Shown: one piece after another, positions 7,988-17,463 of the stretch
How the letters are laid out: each line of letters begins with the position of its first letter
How positions within the stretch are numbered: the first letter of the stretch is position 1
DNA from: Flavobacterium aciduliphilum
GTDB lineage: Bacteria > Bacteroidota > Bacteroidia > Flavobacteriales > Flavobacteriaceae
Direction of reading: 5' to 3'
Length of the DNA: 64,000 nt
Assembly: GCF_003268855.1 (NCBI RefSeq)
Contig: NZ_QLSZ01000001.1
Coordinates: 11,369-75,368, forward strand
Program-made: the position numbers and the translations under genes
The notes under the pieces: model-generated
Seen by the model: only the letters and a program-made list of their open reading frames with translations
Database searches by the model: none
Told to the model about the DNA's origin: nothing

Positions 7988-8267
7988 TTCAATTAACTAA
8001 AGAAGATTTGCGCTACAACGACTACCTATGGACACCGTATAGTTATTATCACCCTTGAGTTAATGGTATCCTTGATCATACTGAACTGAATACTCAAGAA
8101 GGCTATGAATTACTTTTTTTATAAACAAAATTAGTACTCAATGGGGGTTTAGCTGTATCGAAAAATGTTATAAAATGGAACAACTCATTCACGACCATCT
8201 GCCTCAAAAAAAACAAACTCGTGAAACCCTTCTTTTGTGGGTTTTGTCCAATTGGAATCGATTTTGA
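7984..8267 (+). pseudogene. Decayed gene of a small conserved bacteroidete protein
   Basis: From ATG 7984 the frame reads MIQLTKEDLRYNDYLWTPY, then hits TGA at 8056-8058. It continues in frame as VNGILDHTELNTQEGYELLFL to a TAA at 8122-8124, then as TKLVLNGGLAVSKNVIK. After a frameshift near 8170 it goes on as MEQLIHDHLPQKKQTRETLLLWVLSNWNRF to TGA 8265-8267. The order LTxxDLxYNDYxWTP, then NxxEGYELL, then I...HLP, then a final W..SNW fits a small (about 90 residues) uncharacterised Bacteroidota family that I recall with PDSTLLNRxEGYEVL. Two stops plus a frameshift make it non-functional. The family assignment is from memory. Confidence 0.65.
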
Positions 8268-8347
8268 TAAAATCTTGTAAAGTATAATAAATGGGCACTA
8301 CTATTTTTAAAAAATTAATCTAACTTTTTGCATTTAACAATAATACT

Positions 8348-8746
8348 ATGGTCATGAACAAAATAAAACTAGAACATTTACTATTATTTGTCATCCTTTT
8401 TTTATGGTTTTTTTTATGTGACAGTTTTATTCAAATTATCATATTCTATATGGAAGACATTTCTTACAGTAAAAAGAACATGGCCTATTCTTTATTAGCA
8501 AGCATAGAAACACCCCTATTATTAACTACTTGTGTTTATACTTTTTCAACATTAGTATGGGTTTCTGAAAAAATGAGGTTTCTTATTTGTAGTTTAATAA
8601 AACTAATTATTACTTTTTCATTCTTCAAAAACATTCCAAATACTTTTACCCAATTAGCACTAATAGTCTTTTTGAGTATTCTAGAACTGTTAATTGCATC
8701 TTTTCTATATGATAATATTAAATCTATGGATGAAAATGACGAATAA
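8348..8746 (+). CDS. Hypothetical multi-spanning membrane protein
   Basis: The product is 132 residues from ATG 8348; a second ATG at 8354 is equally possible. Four hydrophobic segments are visible: about residues 9-33 (HLLLFVILFLWFFLC...), 48-70 (LLASIETPLLLTTCVYTF), 75-93 and 98-122 (LALIVFLSILELLIASF). A short acidic tail (SMDENDE) ends the protein. There is no signal peptide or known motif, and I do not recognise the family. It ends 11 bp from the convergent stop of the (p)ppGpp synthetase gene without a visible terminator between them. The preceding 80 bp are AT-rich and could hold its promoter. Confidence 0.6.
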   Translation: MVMNKIKLEHLLLFVILFLWFFLCDSFIQIIIFYMEDISYSKKNMAYSLLASIETPLLLTTCVYTFSTLVWVSEKMRFLICSLIKLIITFSFFKNIPNTFTQLALIVFLSILELLIASFLYDNIKSMDENDE

Positions 8747-8757
8747 TTATAGTTCTT

Positions 8758-10977
8758 TTAACTCGTATAAACTCGTGTGACTTTTTCTATGCCATCAATT
8801 TTTTTGATATTATCAATTAATTTTTTCAAAATACTGTTGTTTTGAACCACTACAGTAAGTTGCCCATTAAATATTCCTGCATCTCCATTTAAAGAAATGC
8901 TTTGAATGTTTACGTGCATTTGATTGGAAATAACTTTAGTTAACTCATTGGTTAAGCCCAATGCATCCATTCCTGTAATTTTTAATATCGCTCTAAATTC
9001 TTGTTGAGACGAATCGATCCACTTGGCTTGCATGATGCGATAGGCATAATTGGATTGTAATAAAATGGCGTTGGGACAATCTTTTTTATGCACTTTTATC
9101 CCTTCATTGATGGTTACAAATCCAAAAACATCATCTCCTGGAATGGGGTTACAACACGAAGACAATTTGTAATCCAATTGGTCTTGCTCTTTTCCAAAAA
9201 CTAACAAGTCATAATTGCTGGTGAGTTCTGGTTTATTGATATCTTCTGGAGCAGCATTGGGCACACGTTTAATTTTACTTTTGAAGAAATTAATCAACGT
9301 ATTATTTTTCTGTGCGGCATAATCTTTTAACTGCTGGTTTTCAATAGCACCTATTCCCACTCTATAAAACAAATCTAAGCTGGTTTTTAGCTTGAAAAAA
9401 ACCACTAATTCGTTGATGACTTGTTCGTTTAACGTGATTTTTAAATGCTTCAATTTTCGCAAGAGCAATTCCTTTCCTTCCTCCGCTATTTTTTTAGTAT
9501 CCTCATTGAGTACATTTTTAATCTTTGTTTTGGCTCTCGAAGTTGTCACATAGTCCAACCAATTGATGGTAGGCTTTTGATTGGGAGAGGTAATAATTTC
9601 GACCTGATCGCCACTTTTCAACTCATGATTGAGCTGCACCAGCTTTCCATTAACACGAGTTCCTCTGGTTTTTACGCCTAATTCGGAGTGAATGCTAAAA
9701 GCAAAATCTAGTGTGGTCGCACCTTTGGGTAACGATTTGATTTCGCCTTTTGGTGTGAAAACAAAGATCTCTTTGGCATACAAATTCATCTTAAAATCTT
9801 CGACAAAATCAACGGCATTGGTTTCTGAATTTTCCAGTGCTTCTCGAAGTAAGTTAAGCCAAATGTCTAAACCATTCTCTTCAGTAGCCCCTTGTTTGTA
9901 CTTGTAATGTGCTGCATACCCTTTTTCGGCAATTTCATCCATGCGCTCACTTCGAATTTGGATTTCAACCCATCGCCCTTTCGGTCCCATAACCGTCACG
10001 TGAAGGGCTTCATAACCCGTCGATTTGGGTGACGAAATCCAATCTCGTAAACGACTCGGACTGGGTCTATAATGATCTGTCACCATCGAATAAATCTTCC
10101 ACGCCAAAAACTTTTCATCGTGTGGACTCGATTTATAGATGATGCGTAACGCAAATTTATCGTATACTTCGTCAAAACTCACATTTTGCGTGAGCATTTT
10201 TCTTCTTATAGAATAAATGGATTTTGGACGACCTTTGATTGTATAGGCAATAGACTCATCATCTAAGGATTTTTTTAGCACATCAGAAACCAATTTTATA
10301 TAGGCATCTTGTTCTTCTTTGGTTTCCTTGATTCGGCTTACAATATCATTATAAATAGCAGATTCTGTATACTTTAACCCTAAATCTTCTAGTTTGGTCT
10401 TAATGTTATACAACCCTAACCTATGAGCTAAAGGAGCATAAATATACAACGTTTCCGAAGCTATTTTTACTTGTTTGTACTCAGGCATCGAATCCATGGT
10501 TTGCATATTATGCAATCGATCAGCAATTTTAATCAAGATCACACGAACATCATCATTCAAAGTTAGCAACATTTTCCGAAAGTTTTCGGCTTGCATGGAG
10601 ATGTTCATATCCTTTTTTACTTGCGAAATTTTAGTCAATCCTTCCACCAATTGGGCAATTTTAGGATTAAACATACTTTCCAAATCTTGCAAAGTAACCG
10701 GTGTATCTTCAACAACATCATGAAGCAATGCTGCAGCAATACCCGTGGCCCCCAAGCCAATTTCTGAAGCTACAATTTTAGCCACACCTATCGGATGAAA
10801 AATATAAGCTTCTCCGCTTTTTCTTCGTTGTTCTTTGTGTGCATCAACCGCCACATCAAAGGCTTTACGAATGAGCTTTTTGTCCTCAGGAGACAAGGTT
10901 TGATAACTGATGCGTAGCAGCTCTTTATATTCTTTGGCTATGGCTTTTTTTTCTTCTTCTAAATCGATCTCTTTCAT
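8758..10977 (-). CDS. spoT: Bifunctional (p)ppGpp synthetase/hydrolase (RelA/SpoT family)
   Basis: At 739 residues this is the normal length for a long RSH enzyme, which makes and degrades the stringent-response alarmone (p)ppGpp. The hydrolase HD domain is at residues about 45-195 and carries the intact metal motif HDVVED near residue 86. The synthetase domain is at about 245-360 (IKGRPKSIYSIRRKM, FALRIIY, GYEALHVTV). A TGS domain follows at about 405-465 (VFTPKGEIKSLPKGATTLDFAF), then a Cys-rich zinc-finger segment (LSSCCNPIPGDDV) and a C-terminal ACT domain (665-739). Both active sites look complete, so bifunctionality is inferred. It is transcribed alone; the gene upstream on the same strand is separated by a terminator. 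Confidence 0.95.
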   Translation of the reverse strand: MKEIDLEEEKKAIAKEYKELLRISYQTLSPEDKKLIRKAFDVAVDAHKEQRRKSGEAYIFHPIGVAKIVASEIGLGATGIAAALLHDVVEDTPVTLQDLESMFNPKIAQLVEGLTKISQVKKDMNISMQAENFRKMLLTLNDDVRVILIKIADRLHNMQTMDSMPEYKQVKIASETLYIYAPLAHRLGLYNIKTKLEDLGLKYTESAIYNDIVSRIKETKEEQDAYIKLVSDVLKKSLDDESIAYTIKGRPKSIYSIRRKMLTQNVSFDEVYDKFALRIIYKSSPHDEKFLAWKIYSMVTDHYRPSPSRLRDWISSPKSTGYEALHVTVMGPKGRWVEIQIRSERMDEIAEKGYAAHYKYKQGATEENGLDIWLNLLREALENSETNAVDFVEDFKMNLYAKEIFVFTPKGEIKSLPKGATTLDFAFSIHSELGVKTRGTRVNGKLVQLNHELKSGDQVEIITSPNQKPTINWLDYVTTSRAKTKIKNVLNEDTKKIAEEGKELLLRKLKHLKITLNEQVINELVVFFKLKTSLDLFYRVGIGAIENQQLKDYAAQKNNTLINFFKSKIKRVPNAAPEDINKPELTSNYDLLVFGKEQDQLDYKLSSCCNPIPGDDVFGFVTINEGIKVHKKDCPNAILLQSNYAYRIMQAKWIDSSQQEFRAILKITGMDALGLTNELTKVISNQMHVNIQSISLNGDAGIFNGQLTVVVQNNSILKKLIDNIKKIDGIEKVTRVYTS

Positions 10978-11023
10978 AGTTTGTGCTTGAATAGCCTAAA
11001 AATACAACTATTTTTCAGATTGA

Positions 11024-11066
11024 CAAAAAAAAATCCAAATTCCTATTTTAAACGGAACTTGGATTT
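11024..11066 (-). terminator. Rho-independent terminator after the serine hydrolase gene
   Basis: The arms AAATCCAAATTCC (11031-11043) and GGAACTTGGATTT (11054-11066) pair with one mismatch around a 10-base loop. On the minus strand the stem is followed by an uninterrupted T run. It lies just past the stop at 11092. Confidence 0.8.
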
Positions 11067-11091
11067 CTTTATTTTAAGTGCTCATGGGGTA

Positions 11092-12636
11092 CTAGTCTTT
11101 TACTTTCCTGAAATCTAAATCTTGAAAATCATAACTAAAATCGGTTAAAGGAGAAATAGCTTCCATCGTGATTCTATTCACGGTACCGTTGGGAGCATAT
11201 TCCATTTTCACAAAAGCATCAGCATGAAAACTTGCGTGATCCCATTGCACTGCAAAAGTGGCATCTTTGTAAAAATGAAGCGTGCCACAAAGCCTAGGTG
11301 AACGTACCGAAGCCAGACGATAGACGCCTTTCTTTTGACTAATTACAATAGCTCCAAACCAATTATCTGTGTAGGTTCCGCATATTTTGGTATGTTCTTG
11401 CGTTCCTTTTTTCGACTCATTTTCTTTTACTTTTGCCCAAACTTCATCAGTTATTTTATCCGCTTGGTCTTCTTTTTGTTTACGATCTTCGCTCAAAAGC
11501 GCTACATGATCTTTGTAGGGAAGTCCCAAATAGCTGTCTTTAATGGTATTGGAAATGGCTGTAAAAGCAGCCCCCGATTGCTGATTGGTTAATACAATAA
11601 TACCGAGTTGTAAAGCGGGAATCATAATTGTTTGTGTTACGATTCCATCCAAACCTCCTGTGTGAGACACTTGTAAATGACCATTAATATCAGTCAATTG
11701 CCATCCCAATCCATAGGCTTTAAAATTACAGGTGTAGGTTTTAAACCCATTATTAGGCAATATCGTTTGGGGTGTCCACATCTCTTTATGTACTTTTTCT
11801 GAGAATAAAGATTCTGTTCCATATTTCCCTTTATTTAGTTGCGTAAGTACCCATTGACTTAGGTCATTCGTACTGGTGTAAATTCCTGCAGCGGCATCAA
11901 AAATTGGATTCGTATACCGTTGAATCACCTCGAGTTTTCCCTGAGTAGGCACATGAGGCGCAATACAATTAGACGTATCTTTCAATCTTTTAAAAGAAGC
12001 CGCACTATGCGTCATGCCAATCGGTTTCATAATTCTTGATTCAATAAAATCACACCACGACATCCCCGAAACACGCGCGATAACTTCCCCTGCAATCACA
12101 TACAGTAAATTGTCGTAATCATACTTAGTACGAAATGCTGAAACGGGTTTTAAAAAATGAATGTTAGCAATAATATCTTTAGGTGTAAAATCGTGTCCAT
12201 CAGGCCAAATCATTAAATCGCCTGCTCCTAAACCCAATCCGCTACGATGAGTAAGTAAATCTCTTATCGTAAACTCTTGGGTAACATAGTCGTTATACAT
12301 TTTGAATTCGGGTATGTAGGTAATGACTTTATCATCCCATTGCAGTTTTTTTTCATCGACTAGCATGCCTAGTGCAGCAGCGGTAAACGCCTTACTATTT
12401 GACGCAATACCAAATAACGTATTGCCATCCACTTTCTGCTGAGTCTTGATGTTCAACACACCATAGCCTTTAGACAGAACCACTTTACCATCTTTGATAA
12501 TAGCAACGGCTATTCCAGGGACGTTAAAGGTTTTCATGGTTTGATTCACCACCGCATCAACTTGATCTTCTTTAATTTGTGAGAATACTCCACAAGAGAC
12601 CAAAATCATAACTGTTAAAAAGAATTGTTTTTGCAT
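11092..12636 (-). CDS. Secreted serine hydrolase, beta-lactamase/class C family, with DUF3471 domain
   Basis: This is a 514-residue exported protein with signal peptide MQKQFFLTVMILVSCGVFSQ. Residues about 25-370 form a penicillin-binding/class C beta-lactamase fold. The SxxK nucleophile motif is SNSK near residue 79, the tyrosine motif is YDN in KYDYDNLLYVIAGE near residue 170, and an HTGG motif takes the KTG place near residue 327. The C-terminal 100 residues match the small beta-barrel DUF3471 often fused to these enzymes (CGTYTDNWFGAIVI). Members act as esterases, D-aminopeptidases or peptidases rather than true beta-lactamases; the substrate cannot be told from sequence. The gene starts 12 bp after the RNA methyltransferase gene, so the two may be cotranscribed. 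Confidence 0.9.
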   Translation of the reverse strand: MQKQFFLTVMILVSCGVFSQIKEDQVDAVVNQTMKTFNVPGIAVAIIKDGKVVLSKGYGVLNIKTQQKVDGNTLFGIASNSKAFTAAALGMLVDEKKLQWDDKVITYIPEFKMYNDYVTQEFTIRDLLTHRSGLGLGAGDLMIWPDGHDFTPKDIIANIHFLKPVSAFRTKYDYDNLLYVIAGEVIARVSGMSWCDFIESRIMKPIGMTHSAASFKRLKDTSNCIAPHVPTQGKLEVIQRYTNPIFDAAAGIYTSTNDLSQWVLTQLNKGKYGTESLFSEKVHKEMWTPQTILPNNGFKTYTCNFKAYGLGWQLTDINGHLQVSHTGGLDGIVTQTIMIPALQLGIIVLTNQQSGAAFTAISNTIKDSYLGLPYKDHVALLSEDRKQKEDQADKITDEVWAKVKENESKKGTQEHTKICGTYTDNWFGAIVISQKKGVYRLASVRSPRLCGTLHFYKDATFAVQWDHASFHADAFVKMEYAPNGTVNRITMEAISPLTDFSYDFQDLDFRKVKD

Positions 12637-12648
12637 TATTTATACGTT

Positions 12649-13437
12649 TTAAAATCCGCGTTGTCGTTTTGCTTCAAATATCAAAATGGCTGTAGCTACA
12701 GAAACATTCATGGAATCAATCACACCTTGCATGGGAATAATGATGTTTTTGGTTGCATGCTCACGCCAAATGGATGTCAGCCCTGTAGCTTCGGTCCCAA
12801 CCACCAAAGCCGTTGGCACGCGATAATCTACTTCATGATAAGAATTAGAATTTTGAAGCGTCGCACTAAAAATCGAAATATCTTTTGATTTAAGAAATTG
12901 TATCGCCTCGAGCGAGGTTGCAACCGCCATTTGATTGGTAAACAAACACCCCACACTTGAACGAATCGTATTCGAATTGAATAAATCAGTTTTAGAATCG
13001 GCAATGATTACGGCATCCACTCGAGCTGCATCGCAAGACCGTAGAATGGCGCCCAAATTACCTGGTTTTTCTAAGGATTCTAACACTACTATTAATGGAT
13101 TATCCGGAAGCTTTAACAAATTCAAATCCAGTGATTTCATTGTCGCTATTGCAAGTATTCCTTCGGTAGATTCTCTGTAGGCTAGTTTGTGATATACTTC
13201 TTTAGTAATAACAATCTGTTCTTCAGAATTCATGCTATAAAAATCCAATTCAGCTTCAGAAATGAGCTCAGGTACAAACAAGACCGTCTTTAAGTGGTAT
13301 CCCCCTTTGATAGCCAAGGCAATTTCACGTTTGCCTTCAATAACAAAAGTTTGGGTTTGCTTTCGAACTTTTGATTTTTCTTGTAACTGCACCAACGCTT
13401 TTACTAATGCATTTTGTATGGAAGTAATTTGTTTCAA
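12649..13437 (-). CDS. TrmH/SpoU-family RNA 2'-O-methyltransferase
   Basis: The 262-residue product has an N-terminal substrate-binding region (residues 1-100, FVIEGKREIALAIKGG) and a C-terminal SPOUT trefoil-knot domain. The SPOUT motifs are present in order: LEKPGNLGAILRSCDAARVD (motif 1, near residue 122), LVVGTEATGL (motif 2, near residue 213) and IPMQGVIDSMNVSVATAIL (motif 3, near residue 236). The enzyme transfers methyl from SAM to a ribose 2'-OH in rRNA or tRNA. The overall plan resembles RlmB-type 23S rRNA G2251 methyltransferases, but the precise target is uncertain. It diverges from the polysaccharide locus beginning at 13544, with a 106-bp AT-rich spacer. Confidence 0.9.
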   Translation of the reverse strand: MKQITSIQNALVKALVQLQEKSKVRKQTQTFVIEGKREIALAIKGGYHLKTVLFVPELISEAELDFYSMNSEEQIVITKEVYHKLAYRESTEGILAIATMKSLDLNLLKLPDNPLIVVLESLEKPGNLGAILRSCDAARVDAVIIADSKTDLFNSNTIRSSVGCLFTNQMAVATSLEAIQFLKSKDISIFSATLQNSNSYHEVDYRVPTALVVGTEATGLTSIWREHATKNIIIPMQGVIDSMNVSVATAILIFEAKRQRGF

Positions 13438-13543
13438 ACGGAATGTTTTTTTGGCGAATTTACAGAGTTTTTTATAATATACAATTGCTATTCTCGTTTA
13501 CTATAAAATAATTATGTAAATTTCGAACGTTTTTAAACAGATT

Positions 13544-14518
13544 GTGAAAAGGTACCAAATCCATACATACAACCCACAAAAAAAAGCAGCTTGGGATACT
13601 TTTGTGAGTACGTCTAAGAATGCTACATTCCTTTTTTATCGGGATTATATGGACTATCATAAAGATCGTTTTGAGGATTTTTCACTTATGATATACGACA
13701 ACACTACTTTGGTTGCTCTTATTCCTGCAAACCGAGTTCGAGAAGTAGTTTATTCGCACCAAGGACTCAGTTATGGAGGAATTTTGTTACAAGATACCAT
13801 ACGATTGCTAGACTATGTATCCCTATTCAAAGAGGTAATGTTGTTTTTTGAACAGGAACAAATTCGCATGTTTCAAATCAAATTACTTCCCCGTATTTAT
13901 CATAAATTGCTTTCTGATGAAATTGAGTATGTTGCTTTTTTAATGAAAGCTTCGTTATGGCGGAGTGATGTGTACCTTACCCTAGACGGTCGACAAGATT
14001 ACAATCCTAATCGCAATAGAAAAAGAACTTTAAAAGTGGCTTCAGCAATGGCGATTGACGTGCGTGAAGATGACAACTACGACGGATTTTGGAATCACAT
14101 ACTCATTCCCAATTTACAAGAGCGTTTTGGTGTTGATCCAGTTCATACGGCAACTGAAATCAAACAGTTGGCCACTCATTTTCCAGAACATATCAAACTT
14201 TTTAATGCCTATCAAAACGACAAACTCAAAGCGGGTGTCGTTCTTTTTATTTCCGATAACGTAGCGCATTTTCAATACAGCTCTGGAGGAACTGATCGCA
14301 AGGATACTGCAGCTCTCGATATTCTTTTTGATGCGGTTATAAAAAAATATCACACAAAGAATTATGTGAGTTTTGGTAGTTCGTCCGAGAATAATGGCAA
14401 AACCCTCAATGAAGGTTTGGCGTATTGGAAAGAAAGTTTTGGGGCACAAACAACCGTGCAACAGTTTATAGAATTTGATGTCACCCACCATCATCAATTA
14501 GATGCTTTACTCTCATGA
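13544..14518 (+). CDS. FemAB/GNAT-like acyltransferase of the polysaccharide locus
   Basis: The 324-residue protein starts with GTG at 13544; no ATG is placed suitably. It resembles GNAT/FemAB-type acyltransferases found in bacteroidete polysaccharide clusters: an N-terminal half with [27 protein letters not shown] and [21 protein letters not shown], and a C-terminal half with [19 protein letters not shown] and [19 protein letters not shown], where the acyl-CoA or acyl-tRNA site would lie. Its stop overlaps the aminotransferase start by ATGA, so translation is probably coupled. A likely job is to acylate the amino sugar made by the next enzyme, but this is inferred from context. Confidence 0.7.
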   Translation: MKRYQIHTYNPQKKAAWDTFVSTSKNATFLFYRDYMDYHKDRFEDFSLMIYDNTTLVALIPANRVREVVYSHQGLSYGGILLQDTIRLLDYVSLFKEVMLFFEQEQIRMFQIKLLPRIYHKLLSDEIEYVAFLMKASLWRSDVYLTLDGRQDYNPNRNRKRTLKVASAMAIDVREDDNYDGFWNHILIPNLQERFGVDPVHTATEIKQLATHFPEHIKLFNAYQNDKLKAGVVLFISDNVAHFQYSSGGTDRKDTAALDILFDAVIKKYHTKNYVSFGSSSENNGKTLNEGLAYWKESFGAQTTVQQFIEFDVTHHHQLDALLS

Positions 14519-15612
14519 TAAAATTCCTTGATTTACAAAAAACCAATGCTCCATATCAAGAAGCCTATCAGAAGCAACTGCAAAAGATTCTTGACAAAGG
14601 TTGGTTTGTATTGGGTAGAGAAGTAGAACAATTTGAAAAGGGGTTTGCCTCTTATTGCGGCACCTCGTTTTGTATAGGTGTAGGCAACGGACTGGATGCT
14701 TTAGTTTTAATTTTAAAAGGATACAAACAGCTTGGAAAGTTGCAACAGGGAGACGAAATCATTGTTCCTGCCAATACGTATATCGCTACAATACTAGCGG
14801 TTTTAGAAACAGGCTTAGTACCGGTTTTAGTAGAACCTAACCTCGAAACATACAATCTAAATCCTGAGTGGATTGAGGAAAAAATCACTTCAAAAACGAA
14901 AGCAATCATGCCAGTTCATTTGTATGGGCAATTGGCAGATATGGAATCCATAAACAATCTTGCCGCTGCTTACAATTTATTGGTTATTGAAGACGCTGCA
15001 CAAGCCCATGGTGCCATATTAAAAACTAAAAAAGCAGGAAATTTATCTCATGCTGCTGCCTTTAGCTTTTATCCAGGAAAAAACCTTGGTGCTTTGGGTG
15101 ATGCAGGTGCTGTCACCACCAATGACGAAGCCTTGGCAACAGTGATTTATGCGTTGCGAAATTATGGTTCGGAAAAAAAATACCATAACCAATATATCGG
15201 CGTGAACTCGAGATTGGACGAATTGCAAGCCGCTTTCCTGAATGTAAAACTCCCACATTTAGATGCCGAAAATGAATACCGAAGACAAATTGCTTCACGG
15301 TATTTGTCTGAAATCAAAAATGAAAAAATAACTCTTCCCTATTGGGATGCAACTAAAAATCATGTCTTTCATTTATTTGTCATTCGGACAAAAAACAGAG
15401 TAGACTTGCAAACTTATCTTTTAGAAAAAGGTATTGAGACCCTCATCCACTACCCTATTCCTCCTCATAAACAAGATGCTTTACTCCCTTGGAAATCGCT
15501 TTCTTTTCCCATTACCGAGCGAATTCACGAAGAAGTTTTGAGTTTGCCTATGAGTCCTGTTATGACTACTGATGAGGTAAGTTACATTGTTAAAATGTTA
15601 AATAACTACTAG
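14515..15612 (+). CDS. fdtB: DegT/DnrJ/EryC1-family sugar aminotransferase (FdtB/QdtB type)
   Basis: The 365-residue PLP enzyme has the full family pattern: [18 protein letters not shown] at the start, [12 protein letters not shown] for phosphate binding, EDAAQAHGA with the Asp that contacts the pyridine nitrogen, and the Schiff-base Lys189 in [14 protein letters not shown]. The family transaminates keto sugars on nucleotide carriers. The start sequence and the presence of a 3,4-ketoisomerase gene at 19744 point to a dTDP-3-amino-3,6-dideoxyhexose (Fuc3N or Qui3N) pathway; which sugar is unresolved. It overlaps the upstream gene by 4 bp and abuts the next one directly. The dTDP-glucose synthase and dehydratase are not in the window. 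Confidence 0.85.
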   Translation: MIKFLDLQKTNAPYQEAYQKQLQKILDKGWFVLGREVEQFEKGFASYCGTSFCIGVGNGLDALVLILKGYKQLGKLQQGDEIIVPANTYIATILAVLETGLVPVLVEPNLETYNLNPEWIEEKITSKTKAIMPVHLYGQLADMESINNLAAAYNLLVIEDAAQAHGAILKTKKAGNLSHAAAFSFYPGKNLGALGDAGAVTTNDEALATVIYALRNYGSEKKYHNQYIGVNSRLDELQAAFLNVKLPHLDAENEYRRQIASRYLSEIKNEKITLPYWDATKNHVFHLFVIRTKNRVDLQTYLLEKGIETLIHYPIPPHKQDALLPWKSLSFPITERIHEEVLSLPMSPVMTTDEVSYIVKMLNNY

Positions 15613-16185
15613 ATGAATATTTTAAAAAAAATAAAAGTTTTTTGTTTTGTAACGCTTCGAATAAGTAAGTATAAATTACTTTCTGATTGCAAACAAGTTA
15701 TCGGAAAGACAAAATGTTATCATCCGTTATTGACTACTGGTGAAGGGAAAATTTATTTTGGAAAAAACGTTCAAATTGGAGTAATTTCCTCTCAATATTA
15801 TTATTCAAATTATACTTATTTAGAAGCTAGATATCCATCAAGTGAAATCGTAATCGGTAATGATGTAGTAATCAACAATAAGTTTACGGCAGTTGCATTT
15901 TCTAAAATAACGATAGAAGACAAGGTACTGATAGGGTTGAATTGCAGTATAATGGATAATGATGGTCACGATCTTCATCCAGACAAAAGAACTTCAAATG
16001 ACGTAGTAAGTTCAGAAATTTACATAGGAGAAAACGTATTCATTTCTGACAATGTAACCATTTTGAAAGGAGTAAGAATTGGTAAAAACTCCGTTATTGG
16101 AAATGGATCGATTGTGACCCGATCAATTCCCGACAATGTAATTGCAGCAGGGGTTCCTGCTAGAATAATAAAAAGTATCCTATGA
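15613..16185 (+). CDS. Left-handed beta-helix acyltransferase (WbbJ/hexapeptide family)
   Basis: The 190-residue protein starts on the base after the aminotransferase stop. Residues 60-190 consist of imperfect hexapeptide repeats (IGNDVVINNKF, ITIEDKVLIGLNC, IYIGENVFISDNV, VRIGKNSVIGNGS) ending in IAAGVPARIIKSIL. This is the usual end of O-acetyltransferases acting on sugars. The motif NDGHDLHPDK contributes the conserved active-site His. It probably acetylates a hydroxyl or the amino group of the 3-amino sugar. The start overlaps no other gene, and its stop overlaps the flippase start by 4 bp, which makes an operon very likely. Confidence 0.85.
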   Translation: MNILKKIKVFCFVTLRISKYKLLSDCKQVIGKTKCYHPLLTTGEGKIYFGKNVQIGVISSQYYYSNYTYLEARYPSSEIVIGNDVVINNKFTAVAFSKITIEDKVLIGLNCSIMDNDGHDLHPDKRTSNDVVSSEIYIGENVFISDNVTILKGVRIGKNSVIGNGSIVTRSIPDNVIAAGVPARIIKSIL

Positions 16186-17453
16186 TTCAGAAAATAAAAA
16201 ATAATCCATTAATAAAAGTACTGTCGATTAATTCTATTTCAGTTGCAGTAAGTTTTGTATTAGGACTATTTTCATCAAAAGTAATTTCAGTTTTTTTGGG
16301 TACTTCTGGTATGGCTTTGATAGGAAGTTTTAGAAACTTTACGTCAATGCTAAAGTCGATAGCTACACTAGGAATTAGCAACTCCGTTGTAAAACTTTTT
16401 GTAGAACACAAAGAAGATGAAGAAAAACTCGCTTCAATATACGCAACTTTTTTCGGGTTGTTTTTGATTATTTCCTTGGCACTAGGAACATTATTATTAC
16501 TTTTTGCTGATCCCATTTCTACTTTTATTTTTTTCAAAAACTCGTATAGTATTCCGATACAGTTTTTCGGATTATCCTTACCCTTGGTAGTAATGAATGT
16601 CTTTTGGACGGCTATTTACAATGCATTTGAACAATTCAAATTTATTGTTATAATTCAAATAATTTCTAATATTTTATTATTTGCAATTACTGCCTATTTA
16701 ATTTGGAAAGAAAATCTGTTTGGAGGTTTACTTTCTGTTGCTATTGGAGATGTTATCTCATTTATTATTACTTATATTTTTATCAAGAATAGTTTTGGAT
16801 ATTTTAAATTTTCTATCCAAAAAATGGCAGTTGGAAAATATTTTAATGTGCTAAAAAAATTTTCCATAATGGCATTTCTGAGTGCTGTTTTGGTTCCTAT
16901 TACCTTAATTTTGATTAGAAATAAAATAACAGCACTCTATTCTACCGAAGAAGCTGGAATTTGGGAAGGAATTAATAGACTTTCAGGATTTTATATGATG
17001 TTTTTTAATACCGGTTTAACATTATATTATGCCCCAAAATTAGCTTCATTAACTACGGATAATGAATTCAGAAACGAATTAAAAGAATATTTCAAACATT
17101 TAGTCCCAATTTTTATAGTAGTACTTTTAATTGTTTTTTTCTTTAAAGGATTCATAGTGGAACTTGCCTTTACCAAAGAATTTAATAAAATTAAGAACAT
17201 TTTAGTTTGGCAGTTATTGGGTGATTTATTTAGATTTTTTTCACTTGCTTTTGGCTTTCAAATAGTAATGAAATCGATGATGAAAAGATATTTTATTGTT
17301 GAAATTGTTTTTAACACTACCTTTTTATTACTATCGTTTCTTTTGCTACCAAACTATGCAACTCTTGGAGTTCTTCAAGCGTATTTTTTATCTAGTTTTG
17401 GTACATTTTTGATTATGATTTATATGTTTAGAAAAGTACTAATAAAGATGTAA
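16182..17453 (+). CDS. wzx: Wzx-type O-antigen/polysaccharide flippase
   Basis: The 423-residue integral membrane protein has about 12 hydrophobic segments and the polysaccharide-transport (MOP superfamily) N-terminus: KVLSINSISVAVSFVLGLFSSKVISVFLGTSG, followed by FTSMLKSIATLGISNSVVKL. This pattern resembles WzxE-type flippases that move undecaprenyl-pyrophosphate-linked repeat units across the inner membrane. It is the translocation step of the locus, and its presence argues for a Wzy-dependent assembly route. No Wzy polymerase is evident in the window, though the multi-spanning protein at 23856 might be considered. It ends 10 bp from the convergent stop of a glycosyltransferase gene on the other strand. 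Confidence 0.85.
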   Translation: MIQKIKNNPLIKVLSINSISVAVSFVLGLFSSKVISVFLGTSGMALIGSFRNFTSMLKSIATLGISNSVVKLFVEHKEDEEKLASIYATFFGLFLIISLALGTLLLLFADPISTFIFFKNSYSIPIQFFGLSLPLVVMNVFWTAIYNAFEQFKFIVIIQIISNILLFAITAYLIWKENLFGGLLSVAIGDVISFIITYIFIKNSFGYFKFSIQKMAVGKYFNVLKKFSIMAFLSAVLVPITLILIRNKITALYSTEEAGIWEGINRLSGFYMMFFNTGLTLYYAPKLASLTTDNEFRNELKEYFKHLVPIFIVVLLIVFFFKGFIVELAFTKEFNKIKNILVWQLLGDLFRFFSLAFGFQIVMKSMMKRYFIVEIVFNTTFLLLSFLLLPNYATLGVLQAYFLSSFGTFLIMIYMFRKVLIKM

Positions 17454-17463
17454 TTTAGAAAAA

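Noticed and set aside
11092..12636. Antibiotic-resistance class C beta-lactamase
   Set aside because: Signature residues fit the broad serine-hydrolase family with DUF3471; the overall layout is that of esterases/peptidases and resistance cannot be inferred.
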